From the NCBI RefSeq assembly GCF_026151205.1, contig NC_087074.1, forward strand, positions 18,202,712 through 18,266,711: a DNA stretch of 64,000 nucleotides, given 5' to 3'. The position numbers and the translations under genes were made by a program. This stretch comes from Bolinopsis microptera (lineage: Eukaryota > Ctenophora > Tentaculata > Lobata > Bolinopsidae). The notes beneath the pieces are model-generated. The model saw nothing but the letters and a program-made list of their open reading frames with translations. It had not been told where the DNA came from and did no database searches. Shown here in pieces: positions 21,382-33,000 of the stretch (the first letter of the stretch is position 1; the number at the start of each line of letters is the position of its first letter).

Positions 21382-21991
21382 TCGTGAAGATAACTGCTGA
21401 CCACAGATTTAACTTACTATCACTGAACCCAACATAACACCACCTCTAAGAAAAAACATATTTTCTTCATCCTTGTTAATCAGTTTTCGTTCTTGATTAC
21501 TGAACTTAAATTTAATCGATATTTGTTTTGATGTATCAAATCCAGAAAGAGAAACCAAACCTTCCAATGTAACTTATAATGAATAAAAATGGTGGATTCG
21601 GTTTTGTTTACAGTATTTACGAGCTTTGGTCACGTGACAGGCTAGTGAAAATTTTCAGAAAATGTGTTATTGGACCAGTTTGGGGAGCAGCCTAGGGCGC
21701 TTTATATATTCTTGCCCATCATCGGCTGCTGCCCCGGTCCCCGAGACTTCATTTTACTTTCGTCTGGTTTCCACTCTCTGTTCAAACCAAGTTACTAGCT
21801 AGGTAACATGATAATCGAGACAGTTTTCAACGTAACAACGATTTCTGATGGTTCGGACAGACCTCCCTTCTCACCCATCTGAAAGGCAAACCAGTGCACT
21901 ACCAACTATGCGACCTCACACTTGGATGCTTCCATCAAGCAAAAGTTACCTTTATACCAACATTGTTTACAAGAAATTTACTTGCACGGCT

Positions 21992-22205
21992 ATACCCTGC
22001 AAGCGATACTCCGAGAGCTAGCTCCACCCGTTAATTGTGCCTTATATGGCGAGTAATTAGCTGTGCAAATATCACGTGCTAGATGCAGCCAGCAAGAGAT
22101 ACCCTGCAAGCGATAGACCGAGAGCTAGCTCAACAGTCCCCCTGTTAATTATGCCTTATATGGTGCGTAATTGGCTGTGCAAATGTCACGTGCTATATGC
22201 CGCCA
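21992..22205. repeat. 107-bp tandem duplication between the two large copies
   Basis: Two diverged copies of about 107 bp begin ATACCCTGCAAGCGATA at 21992 and 22099. Each contains CGAGAGCTAGCTC, CCTTATATGG and a CACGTG near its end. Confidence 0.85.
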
Positions 22206-22987
22206 CTAAGCGCGCTCAATCGCTACCTCGTGATCCTCACGTGACCGATTACACACCGATCTCGGTGTGTGACGGAAACTAGGAAAAAGCTAGTTTGAGC
22301 ATGAAATAAGCAAAACACCTCTCATTCTGCAGTTGAATTTGATTAATATCTCCAACCTCCTCTCGGCGGTGGAACAGAATTAGTCAATTCCTGTGTGCAT
22401 TTTCTCCCAGGAGAAGTGCACGCTGCACATGTTTTGGCGAGCTTTCCTTTATAGGAGGACTCTAATGAAAGTAAAGTTACTTTAGAGGAATTTTGATGTG
22501 GGAATTAGTCCGACTAAAAAGTCACCAAGTGCAATGAAACAGACGAAAACAGTATTAAAAAAAGCGATTGTCTTGTTGCTATATCTCACGGCTGCTGTTC
22601 ACATTGCTATTGCATGTTAGACCGCACTTCCCTTATAACATTATCATTGTTATTAGAACAGAAATTAATAGTACATGTACTATAACAGTAACACTACCAA
22701 CTTTCACACTCCGCACGTACAGAACGAAATACTGTATTGATTCTGTACAACGGGCCATCTCACTTTCGATCACTATCTGTTCCGATTAAAACTGTTGGTA
22801 AATCAACCTATCAATCTATGTACTTTAATCAAACTTTCAAATGTTAATTAATCGATCTGACTAGATCTCTCAATATCAGTCAATTAACCAATGCATAAAT
22901 TTGACGCGACAGTGACACGAATACTCGTTTCTGAGGTCACGTGAACATAGAGCACGCACTCTCTCTCTAACACCTCTTCTTCCGCAG

Positions 22988-23476
22988 CAAATGATGAGGA
23001 ACAGTGTTATGGGAAGCAGGTCCGTAAGTAGACTGATCAGCCCGGAGGTAGAGACAATCATGATGTCTGGTCGAAACAGCCCGGTTGGACCCCTGTCCAT
23101 CCTCTCCGGACGAAACAGTCCAGCTTCCCAAAGAGCTGCATCTCCTGCTGGGAGCATCAGAAACTTCCAGTTTGAGGACAACTTGTTGACCAAGGATTAT
23201 GAGATTGAAGGCGAGAGTAAAACAGAAAGTGAAAGTAAGCCTGAATGCGAAAATAAGGATGTCGACGAGAGTAAATCAGATGAGGCAAAGCCGATTGTGT
23301 CACCAGAGGATAAAGTTCCAGAAGTTGTTTTGACAGAGGAAGATGTGAAGAAACCAGTAGATTTTGCAAAAGAAGAGGGATGTCAAGTGATTGGTGAGAA
23401 GGCACTATGGGAGAAGGAAATTATTGTACCAGAGAATGACCAAGAAAATGCACCAAAAGCAGTAAATGGGCACTAA
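22988..23476 (+). CDS. Duplicate terminal exon 22' of the rod gene
   Basis: Same acceptor (CTTCCGCAG), same 489-nt length and stop as 17980-18468. I see three base differences, giving Ser to Thr and Ile to Val plus one silent change, and no frameshift. Only the last exon is duplicated. It could serve as an alternative last exon reached from exon 21 (phase 0), or be an unused recent copy. Confidence 0.65.
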   Translation, partial: QMMRNSVMGSRSVSRLISPEVETIMMSGRNSPVGPLSILSGRNSPASQRAASPAGSIRNFQFEDNLLTKDYEIEGESKTESESKPECENKDVDESKSDEAKPIVSPEDKVPEVVLTEEDVKKPVDFAKEEGCQVIGEKALWEKEIIVPENDQENAPKAVNGH

Positions 23477-26273
23477 ATTTACAAGCACTTTCAATGGACC
23501 GGGAAAAATTGAGTGGGGACTTTCAAAATGGCGGAGGGGAAATTATTATTTGATAATGATAGTAATAGTATGATTATGAATATTTTACAATGGTTTTATT
23601 TAAAACTATTTATTATTTGAATTTTAGGGATCAGACTAGACGACAAGATATGGACAAATATTTACAATCTAGATTAATTAGACGAAGGCACCCAGTGACT
23701 ATGATTTGGTAATAATTTTTGTGAATGAGATTGCGATTTTTTCTGTATTTGAGTTATGAATTTGAATGAAGAATATTTTATATTTCTCAACGCTTACTTT
23801 CATTTTGTCATATGTAAAAAATAATTGAAACAAGTATCTGAATTTTCTGCAAATATTAGTTAAGATCACAAGTCCGAAATTTTTGTAACAACGCGGGAAA
23901 GTCTCAACGTACAAAATAATCGACAGAAAGTGAGGTCATCACATTTTCGTCGTTAAAATTAAAATTAACAGTTACGGTTGAGACTTTCCCGAAATGAGCA
24001 TCAAACTCCCAAAATAGAGCTGATGCCTACAATGCCAGACAATTCATCGCACTACGTTCACTGGTCGTACTACTTTCGCTGCCCGTACTAAAGCTTCCAC
24101 TGGTAACGGGAACCGCAGATATTTATTTCCGGGGGTGAAAATTTACCGAATACTAAATCATCATTAATTGTCAGATAGATTGAACTTAATTGGCCATCTT
24201 TTCACTTTTCATGTTATGCACAATCAGAAGTGAAAGAACCTCCGGAAATGAAATCGCCGCGGCCTTTTTCTGTTCAGTGGTGACGTCAAAATATGTATTA
24301 CCAACATATCAAAGTAAAAAATCGGTATTTTCGGTTGACTTCGCCTCTATCATACATTTAAAGCATTTCAAGGCTTAAATTCAAACAAAAATCTCAACTA
24401 CAAACCCCGTAATATAATTAAACCAATTTAAAAATTAAATCAAGCGGATTATCGAAACCCTGTCCACCTCTTAACCGGATAATATCATACTATATGATAA
24501 ATATTATGATCTTAAACGTGCTGAATTTTTATTAAATCGCAAAGATATCACACAATGTGTAATTCACGCAAGTACCAAGGGTACAGAGTCTTTCTGAGAT
24601 GAAATATATATACAATAGTCACATCTGGGAATTTTGTGATTTTACAAACTAGCATGCTTCAAAATGGCTGGAAATCTGATATTCCAACTGACAGGGTATC
24701 GGACAATCGAAATGTCTTATCAGACCAAATATTAAAATCACGCTGAGTAAAATAAAAAAAAGTTGTATAATAGGTTCCCAAGGCTAGCGAAATAAGCTGT
24801 TTTATTTCAATCAAACCTTTTTCAAATAAAATCTCAGATAACTGAATAACCGGAAACGGCACATAAAGTCTATGTCAATTATCGATATTTATAGCGTACA
24901 AAAATTAGTTTCATGACCGAACAAAAACAGTTTACATTTACATAACCACAGACATTAAATAATATTTGACTTGATCAAGCTTAGTCTTGATCAAATCAGT
25001 ATTTTATTGTAAAAACATGTCATATGACATATTGATAAATTGAAAGGATTAAGGTTAATCGAGGATGAACCTTTCAAGATCGCCTCAACGCTTAGTTGAG
25101 GATTCTTTGCATGGCAAGCTGGTGATAATTTCTTGAACAGTGAAAGAAACCTCTTATAAGCGCGTTTAACTCATTTCACGATACACTCATATATTTATCG
25201 TTACATAAGAGTCGGTTACGATTACAAATTTTAATGAGACCCCCAGCAACAAAAATGGGAAAAGATCAAGTCATGAATTTAATGGGACTTTGTTGTTAAT
25301 TTGACTGGGTCAGAAATTTTGTGATGAAGAATATTATAACTGCCAAAATAATGAATGGATTTATATTTCTCTCGCATTGTGCCAAAGGGAAAAATCTAAT
25401 TAAATCTTCTATCCATATTTGCTGAGGGGGTCCCAAAGATAATTACAACAGTAAAAACGATTAAAAAGGTCAAGTTTAATTTGCTAACTGGACCAAGACT
25501 TTAAATTGACTGACTGAAATTTTCTTGATTACATCAGTTCTCAATCCCACACATTACACGTGCAGCTACACAAAGTTAACTGCTGCGAAAACGACACAGA
25601 TCGAAACACAACATAACGAGCAACCCACAATCCACATCATATAATCAAAGAGACAAAATCACATTTCATTGTTCGTAACTAAAAGTATAATATCTATAAA
25701 GGATTATCATTCTTTATTTCGAGAGAGCACTGCAATGAAGATCATCGTATAAATCGTGCGACTTGACTTAACACGTAGAACGTGAATATAACTGTCGGTG
25801 TTGAATTGTCTATTGTAAAGTTGCGCAGTCACTGCATACCACAATCGATGCCCGGGAGAGGTGCGGTTCTTGCAACTGAATTAAACTGAACATTTATTCT
25901 AAAGCACACTTGCACTGGGCACCAATATTCACGTTTTGACAAAATATTCGACAACACCACAGATACAATTTAACTCTGTGGTCAAAATATTCAAATATAA
26001 CGGGACAGATAGTCTCATGCCCATATTCTATGGATACCACGTGACATGACGTCACCCCACGTGACCGGACATCTTGTCACGTGTCGTGAAGATAACTGCT
26101 GACCACAGATTTAACTTACTATCACTGAACCCAACATAACACCACCTCTAAGAAAAAACATATTTTCTTTATCTCTTTTTCTCTTCAAAACGTATCACTA
26201 CTCATTTACCCCTCACGTGAAATACCAAACTTATGTGAGTTAGACTTCTTTAATGTATCTCCGTAGAAGGCAT
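23477..26273. other. Region between duplicate exon and sestrin stop, no gene
   Basis: Entirely duplication copy 2 apart from the last 100 bp. It contains the second CACGTG/TGACGTCA cluster (26038-26083). The two genes converge here, so it should hold the 3' UTRs of both. Confidence 0.6.
26038..26083. promoter_or_regulatory. Three E-boxes and a CRE-like site (copy 2)
   Basis: Identical to the cluster at 21336-21381. Here it lies about 190 bp beyond the stop codon of the sestrin gene. Confidence 0.5.
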
Positions 26274-27014
26274 TCAGTATGAACTTAAGGCTTTGAGAGC
26301 GAAGCAGTACTCGGCTTGGAACCTGGCCTCCATGATGATCAGGCAAAAGTGGACCTGCGGATATTTATCATTAAATTGCAATTTGAAAGCCGATTTGTTA
26401 AATAGATGAGTCATTTTCACAGCACTACACGTCGAATCAGAGCATTTTTCGGATTTGAAAAACAATTATGACGCACTTCATACTGAGAAACTTTGTGGAT
26501 CCATGAGACGTACCTTTTCAGAATGAGTGAACCCACGTTTGGACTCCCAATTGTTAAAAATGTCCTCCTTAAGTTGCTCTGGCACGCATGTGGTGCAAAA
26601 AATATAGTCTCTGAAACCAGGGGGAAGGAGCTCTGAGATCATACTGTAATCCACGTTGTAGTAATAGATGCCCCAGAGTCTGTGGACGTAGTACCACACG
26701 GAACTTCGAAGTTTTGACGTGTCAATGTTCTCCTTGCCGCCCATTCTGAGAGACGAAATACGTCAATTCATATTCGAATTCAAAACAACATTTGACATCA
26801 AAAGCAGCGGCAGAAAAGCAAAAAATCTCCAGATTAGTTTAAATATTACTGAGATAGAGGTGTTCTCCTTCCCTCAGTATAATGTTCGGAAACAAAATAC
26901 TCACGTGTGATAGGTTAGTTCTTGGATGATCTCGAACTTTCTGTTCAGGATATCAGCCAAAACTTCGTCTAAGTTCCTACAGCAGGGATATCCCATTTCT
27001 TCCCAATCTAACTC
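26274..27014 (-). CDS. SESN: Sestrin exons 13-15, C-terminal leucine-binding lobe
   Basis: Three exons (26905-27014, 26514-26745, 26274-26354) encode the C-terminal lobe. By alignment recalled from human SESN2, the leucine-contact residues T374 and T377 (TYHT), T386 (IDTS), L389 and R390 (KLR), F447 and E451 (GFTHSEK) are all present. The Trp of the pocket (W444) lies about three residues earlier (NNWESKRGFT). The D406/D407 pair that vertebrate sestrin uses to bind GATOR2 (GIRYDDYDY) reads GIYYYNVDY. The chain ends ALKALSSY, like the family's ALRAITRY. Confidence 0.93.
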
Positions 27015-30000
27015 CTGTGGTTATATAAGTTAGATTCCAGCCACTCTCACTTTTAACCGTACATTATATCTGTAACCATCGGAGGAAATGATTACCAAGG
27101 TTAAGTTACATTTTTAAATTTGCAGGAAAAAAATAATCAATCGAAGTTGTAAGATTACTGATCTGATAACACAATGAACAGTTATCGTGTTAGTACAGAC
27201 AAATCCGTCTGAAAAAATCGATCTGCTGACACACGAAGCTTTCAGAGGATTTTTGACGTTTTTGAGTCCCATTAGGTGCCCTTTATGGCTGACCAACTTT
27301 TCCAAACTTTTCCACTTGTCTTAAGGCCACTTTTTGCCACTTTACCACTTTTTACCACCTTTCTTGTTTTTCGAATATCTTTAGTTGTGAACATCGTAAA
27401 AGGTTGCGGATCAATCGAGTGTGTTCATATTATCAGGAAGAAAAACGTTTGTTCAAACAATTTTTACGTCAGATAATAAGTTAATTGGATAATTATCAAT
27501 TAACTAATTAGCAAAATTCTAAAAAATTTTTATTGGCTCAAAATGATCGGAATAGCTTGAAACACGGAGAAAAGTATTTTTTAGAAAAACTTTGAAAATT
27601 GTTCACTTACATTTTTTTTCGAGACTTGGAAAAAATTTCGAAAATTCAAAATATTTTTTCCGCCAAAAGTGATCAAACCGCATGAAACACGGAGAAAAAT
27701 GCCTTTCAAAAAAACTTAATACTTAAATCGCCAATATTTGTAGTTGGAGTTCAGTAAATCTCGGCAGATTTTAGTAAACAGGAATTACTAAGTGAAGAGG
27801 TCTGAAACTGAAAAACGTTAACCATACGATCGCGCGGCGATATAAGAGTTTCATAAACTAATTTTCACAGAAACTGCACCAATGGCACAGTCAAGATCGA
27901 AACGATAGCCTGCTGTACTGTCATTTTATTGATTTCAATGATGAATCAGTGGGGTTAAGATAATCACATTTGTAATAAATAAACATCTCTGTACCGTCAA
28001 TTGTGCTAATCTAAACCAGCCTACCTGTATTACCAGACCTCTTCTTTTCCTCGACAATCAAACCAAGTTGTTCATATCGCATTTGGTGGGTGATGTAAGT
28101 AGTAATACATATCGAGCTGTATTCAATCACAATACGACACAATGCAATACGTGTATATTATATTATGGCCCTTAATGAGGTATATGAAACGTTCTATACC
28201 GTACACTTCTCGTTACTCCAGTGAGAGGCCCAGTATGGAGAGGTTTAACAGTTTAGCACGAAAACGTCTGCTTGGCCTCATGGCTCTTTGACAGCTCAAA
28301 GAAGGCGAGAAAAGACCAGAAAGCTTAAATTTTCAACTCCACATTAATCCTGAGCTGATCATCATGGCCCCGAATATCCTACGGGAAGAACCTGTATTTT
28401 TACCTCACGACGTCCGGATTTCAAATCAACACCCTCAATAACATTAACAATCCTTCCTGATCAGGATCTGTCTCTATTAGCAATTTCCAAAATATCCTGA
28501 CTCTCGTGGGACATTTCACTGAATTAATTATTACTGGTTTTTTATTACCCCTTGCCCGTCATTCGTATCTACATCTTACCCTTGCCAGTATGTTACCCTT
28601 GCTGATTTTACGTTTAGCCGACCCTGACATATGGGGGTGATTTGAGGTAACCACCGATCCAGCATAGTAAATGAAGCGGTATGCAGAACAATACAAAACA
28701 AGTCACAGTTGATGTTGGAAGGTGTATTTACACTTGCTTCCTGGACCTGGCTGTTCCTTAGTTTCCCTGATCTGTTCTTGCCTTCTTCAAACTGTAAATG
28801 AGCCATGAGGCCAAGTATACGTTTTCGTGATAAACTTTAAAACGTCTCTATACCGGGTTTCTCACGGTATAAAGTAATAAAGCGTTACATAAACCTCATT
28901 AGTCATTAAGAGCCATATAATATACACGTATTGTGTCGTAGTCTGATTGAATACAGCTCGATATGTATTAGTTTCAATACTTTCAACACTATACTATATA
29001 ACAAATAATTTTAATGACAGGATGGATTACTGAGGGCACTGTGTTAAGGTGATTTAAGTGGGTCCCAATTCCCACCGACCATTCTTCTTTGTGTTATGAA
29101 TACTTGCTTCATCATCTCCTTTTAATAAAAATCACGGTGTCTTTATTGACTAAGCGCATTACTACTTACATCACCCACCAAATGCGATATGAACAACTTT
29201 GTTTGATTGTCGAGGAAAAGAAGAGGTCTGGTAATACAGGTAGGCTGGTTTAGATTAGCACAATTGACGGTACAGAGATGTTTATTTATTACAAATGTGA
29301 TTATCTTAACCCCATTGATTCATCATTGAAATCAATAAAATGACAGTACAGCAGGCTATCGTTTCGATCTTGACTGTGCCATTGGTGCAGTTTCTGTGAA
29401 AATTAGTTTATGAAACTCTTATATCGCCGCGCGATCGTATGGTTAACGTTTTTCAGTTTCAGACCTCTTCACTTAGTAATTCCTGATTACTAAAATCTGC
29501 CGAGATTTACTGAACTCCAACTACAAATATTGGCGATTTAAGTATTCTTGAAACGAAAAATTCACTAAGTTTTTTTGAAAGGCATTTTTCTCCGTGTTTC
29601 ATGCGGTTTGATCACATTTGGCGGAAAAAATATTTTGAATTTTCGAAATTTTTTTAAAGTCTCGAAAAAAAATGTAAGTGAAACATTTTCAAAATTTTTC
29701 TAAAAAATACTTTTCTTCGTGTTTCAAGTTATTCCGATCATTTTAAGCCAATAAAAAATTTTTAGAATTTTGCTAATTAGTTAATTGATAATTATCCAAT
29801 TAACTTATTATCTGACGTAAAAATTGTTTGCTCAAAAGTTTTTCTTCCTGATAATATGAACACACTCGATTGATCCGCAACCTTTTACGATGTTCACAAC
29901 TAAAGATATTCGACAAACAAGAAAGGTGGTAAAAAGTGGTAAAGTGGCAAAAAGTGGCCTTAAGACAAGTGGAAAAGTTTGGAAAAGTTGGTCCGCCATA

Positions 30001-33000
30001 AAGGGCACCTAATGGGACTCAAAAACGTCAAAAATCCTCTGAAAGCTTCGTGTGTCAGCAGATCGATTTTTTCAGACGGATTTGTCTGTACTATGTCTGA
30101 TTTAATAAAAGTGCAGTTATCGCCGCAAAATCTATAGAATTTACGAAATTTTATTTATTCTTTTAACAAAAAAGTTTAAGAGTCACTATAAACGTGTGCA
30201 CATACAGATTGGCGGTAAAATTAATTTCCTCTCAGATTGGTGGTAAAATTAATTTCCTCCATGATAATTCACCGTCTAACGACGCACATCACGTACGTCG
30301 CTCGCTCGCGTCTATATACACGCGTGGTGCGCGAAATATTTGACACTTTCATCAATATTGGGTCTTCGCCGCGTATGTATAATGGGCACAAAAATAGGGA
30401 CTTTCCACTAATTTGCTCCAAATTGCAAATTGCAAGGCCGAAAATATCAAGCGTTTTAGGCAATTATATAAAATTTCTCCTAAATTCTAAAATACGATTT
30501 TCTTTCTAAATAGTTAGATGGGACATACTAGTTTGGATTAATTACATTATAATACATTTGAGATATCACTTGAAACACAAGAAATGTAGGTTTCATACTG
30601 TCATATAAAATCCGGATTGGAGTATTATTTATGAGTCGCATGGTTGCAATGTATTCTGTGTAAAATTATATTTATCCCGGTTCATGCTACAAGTAAAAAT
30701 GCTCTTATTAGGGAAAAGGAGTTCACTCGACGTTTCAATGTAACTACATCGTATTCATGATCTCAAATTATTTGTTATATAGTAGTGTTGAAAGTATTAC
30801 TAACTATAACAAGACAGAGAGCAAAACATGATCACCATCTCTTAGGAACTCTTAGGAACACTTAGGAACTCCAAAAGTTGACTACGCAAAAGGGATTTTT
30901 ATTGACATTTCCTGCCTCCAGGATGTAAAAATGGTTAATCCGAAGACATGTCACATCGTGGTTCGAGAGTCGGATCTGTAACTATGCTCGTATAGTTTAA
31001 TCATTTTTAGTCTGCATACGGTCGTTTCATTGTTTCCTCAATTTCATTGAAATTGTTGAAGGATTAAGAAAATATTCTCTTGAAGTATGTGTTTTTTCAA
31101 ATGAACGCTCCGATTGGAAAACTGTACTTCAACCAACTCATGAGTTAATATCCGTCTTTTCTACTTTTCTAGACATATTTTCTAGACATATTTTCTAGAC
31201 ATCTTTTCTAGACATCTTTTCTGGATTGGCACTTTTTGAAAGAGAACTGATTAGTCCAGTAGAAGAGACCTATTCAGTCAAGAATATAATAATAAGAGTA
31301 TTTGAACAGAGAAATAGAGATAAATTCTTGGAAATGATTATGTCTAAGATCATCGGTTTGTAAAGGTCTGAGGAGGTAATCATGGGTAGAAAAACCTTAA
31401 CCTTAATGTTGTCTGCAGTCTGCACACTAAACGTTTCTCATGGCATGGATGTAATAACTTGTTTTAAGCCCCCAATGGGGTTCAGACTCTAGGTCTTGAG
31501 ACTCTAACTTCTAAGAGCTGCACCCTACTTTACAGGATCTAGGACGTGGAGACGTTAAACAAGACTATAGAGCTATAGAGCGGCGACAAAACATTCTCAT
31601 ATTTTCGATTGATATTGATAAATAAGGGTGAGTTACAAGAGTTTAAAAATAGGATTTTTGAATTACAATAATAATTTTAGGTATGGAACCATCTTGTTTT
31701 GGCTTATCGTCGTTTGAATATCGGAACCAAATTTGGAGAAAGTTTTTGGTAGTCCCCCGGCCCGGATGATATTGTTGTTTTTAGTCTGTTAATACCATAA
31801 TAATCGGCTGTATCTCTGGTTAGGATCGACGTTTTTAATGCAATAAAAGCTTACTATCAAAATGTAATACTATTGGCTTTCTCCCCGTGACCACATGTTT
31901 CCTAGAAATCTTACAAAATAATTCTACAAACCTCCCCAAAAACGCGGTCTTGTTTTGCTTGACTCTGGTTACCGTGCACCATTTCTATTTTCTCGTACTC
32001 CATTTCAGGGTCGATCATATAGTGAGATAACGCGCTTGTTTTCCTTCGTGATCCCCCAGAACTCGTGGCTTGCTGCTCCTGAAACGTAACGGCATGTTAG
32101 CAGGTATTTTTTGTATATCAATTATGTCAAATAATTAAACCTACACTGTGAATGTGCTTGAGAGGAGCAGATTTTGGCAGTTACCGGATATTTCATACAG
32201 CTTAAATGTTGGCATGTATTTAGTAAAATCAGAGACATTCAATTAGCACATCCAATTTTTCATGACACATTTTTAACTGGTTTATTTATAATTTACATCA
32301 GTTAATTATCTCTTTTCGAGCCATTGGCTTGGCTGGTGTCTTGGCCTTAAAATTATAAAACAGGAACGAAATATTCTGACTAATTTTTCCAAGGTGCTTA
32401 ATTTTACCTCCTTGAATACCTGGTATTGCACTAAGCTAGTAGATCATAAATCATTACACCAATAACCTTCACACTTGCGGATCTGTTTTCAAATCCACGC
32501 CCATCATTATACTTGAAATAACTGTGATTTAATAGACGTCATATACCACGGATGTCTACTCAGTGTTAAACACATTGCTGAATGTTGTGTTAGTAATATG
32601 AGCGGTAGTGGCAGTACCATTTCAAATAATCGGCGTGACTGACTGGATCAAAGAGAGACAGAGCGGGAGAGAGAGACGATATAAAGATCATATAATTGGT
32701 CAACTCATTGTGATAAAACATATGGTTCCCAGACCACCTCGTACGGCGCTAATTCCCCAACAAGTATCATTATATACTTTACTATCTAACAGTAAACAGA
32801 CAACACATACCGAGATGGTGTTTCAACAAGTTCATTTAACATTCCTCAACATGTTGTGTGACGAAACTTAAACTTCTTTTGTTTGACAGACTAATTAGAA
32901 ACATCTCAACTCTCAAGTATTTATTTTTAGATAATTGAGTTTGGTAAGGCAGATAATGTGTCAGTCATGTCGGAGTGGTCGACTCTCGTGCTGTTCTACC

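Larger units (their letters stand above)
17608..21465. repeat. Segmental direct duplication, copy 1
   Basis: This block matches 22674-26170 nearly base for base (by eye well above 95%) and includes the whole terminal rod exon, its acceptor and 3' flank. Differences: about 320 bp at 20873-21189 present only here, a second copy of a 25-27 bp segment (CATAGAGCACGCACTCTCTC) before the acceptor, an extra short repeat near 17630, and a 7-8 bp change near 20145. The offset between matching exons is 5,008 bp. Confidence 0.95.
18469..22673. other. Region 3' of the first terminal exon, no gene
   Basis: 3' UTR or intergenic DNA of duplication copy 1 and the unique spacer from 21466. No exon is supported. 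It has a hairpin around 19961-19986 (TTGATCAAGCTTAGTCTTGATCAA), TA-rich tracts near 20900, the CACGTG/CRE cluster at 21336-21381 and the 107-bp repeat at 21992-22205. Confidence 0.6.
22674..26170. repeat. Segmental direct duplication, copy 2
   Basis: Matches 17608-21465. It lacks the 320-bp segment found at 20873-21189, joining directly at about 25894. Similarity stops at about 26165 (ACATATTTTCTT), shortly before the sestrin stop codon. Confidence 0.95.
27015..31931. other. Sestrin intron 12, filled by a large inverted repeat
   Basis: The 4.9-kb intron between exons 12 and 13 holds the long inverted repeat at 27191-30097. From 30100 to 31930 I see no exon, only a 15-bp tandem repeat (TTTTCTAGACATATT, about four copies, 31164-31222), three CTTAGGAAC repeats near 30841 and a fragment of a dispersed repeat at 30770-30805. 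Confidence 0.7.

Noticed and set aside
27177-30125. CAGTTATCG on both sides of the large inverted repeat as a target-site duplication
   Set aside because: The two copies are not at the arm borders and the match is short.
30237-30509. 90-codon open frame in sestrin intron 12
   Set aside because: No similarity, no splice sites in phase with sestrin, and the sestrin exon set is complete without it.
31973-32078. Sestrin exon 12 ending at the earlier donor CACG|GTAACC
   Set aside because: That end leaves a phase conflict with exon 13. The donor GGGGAG|GTTTGT at 31931 restores the frame and the expected linker length.
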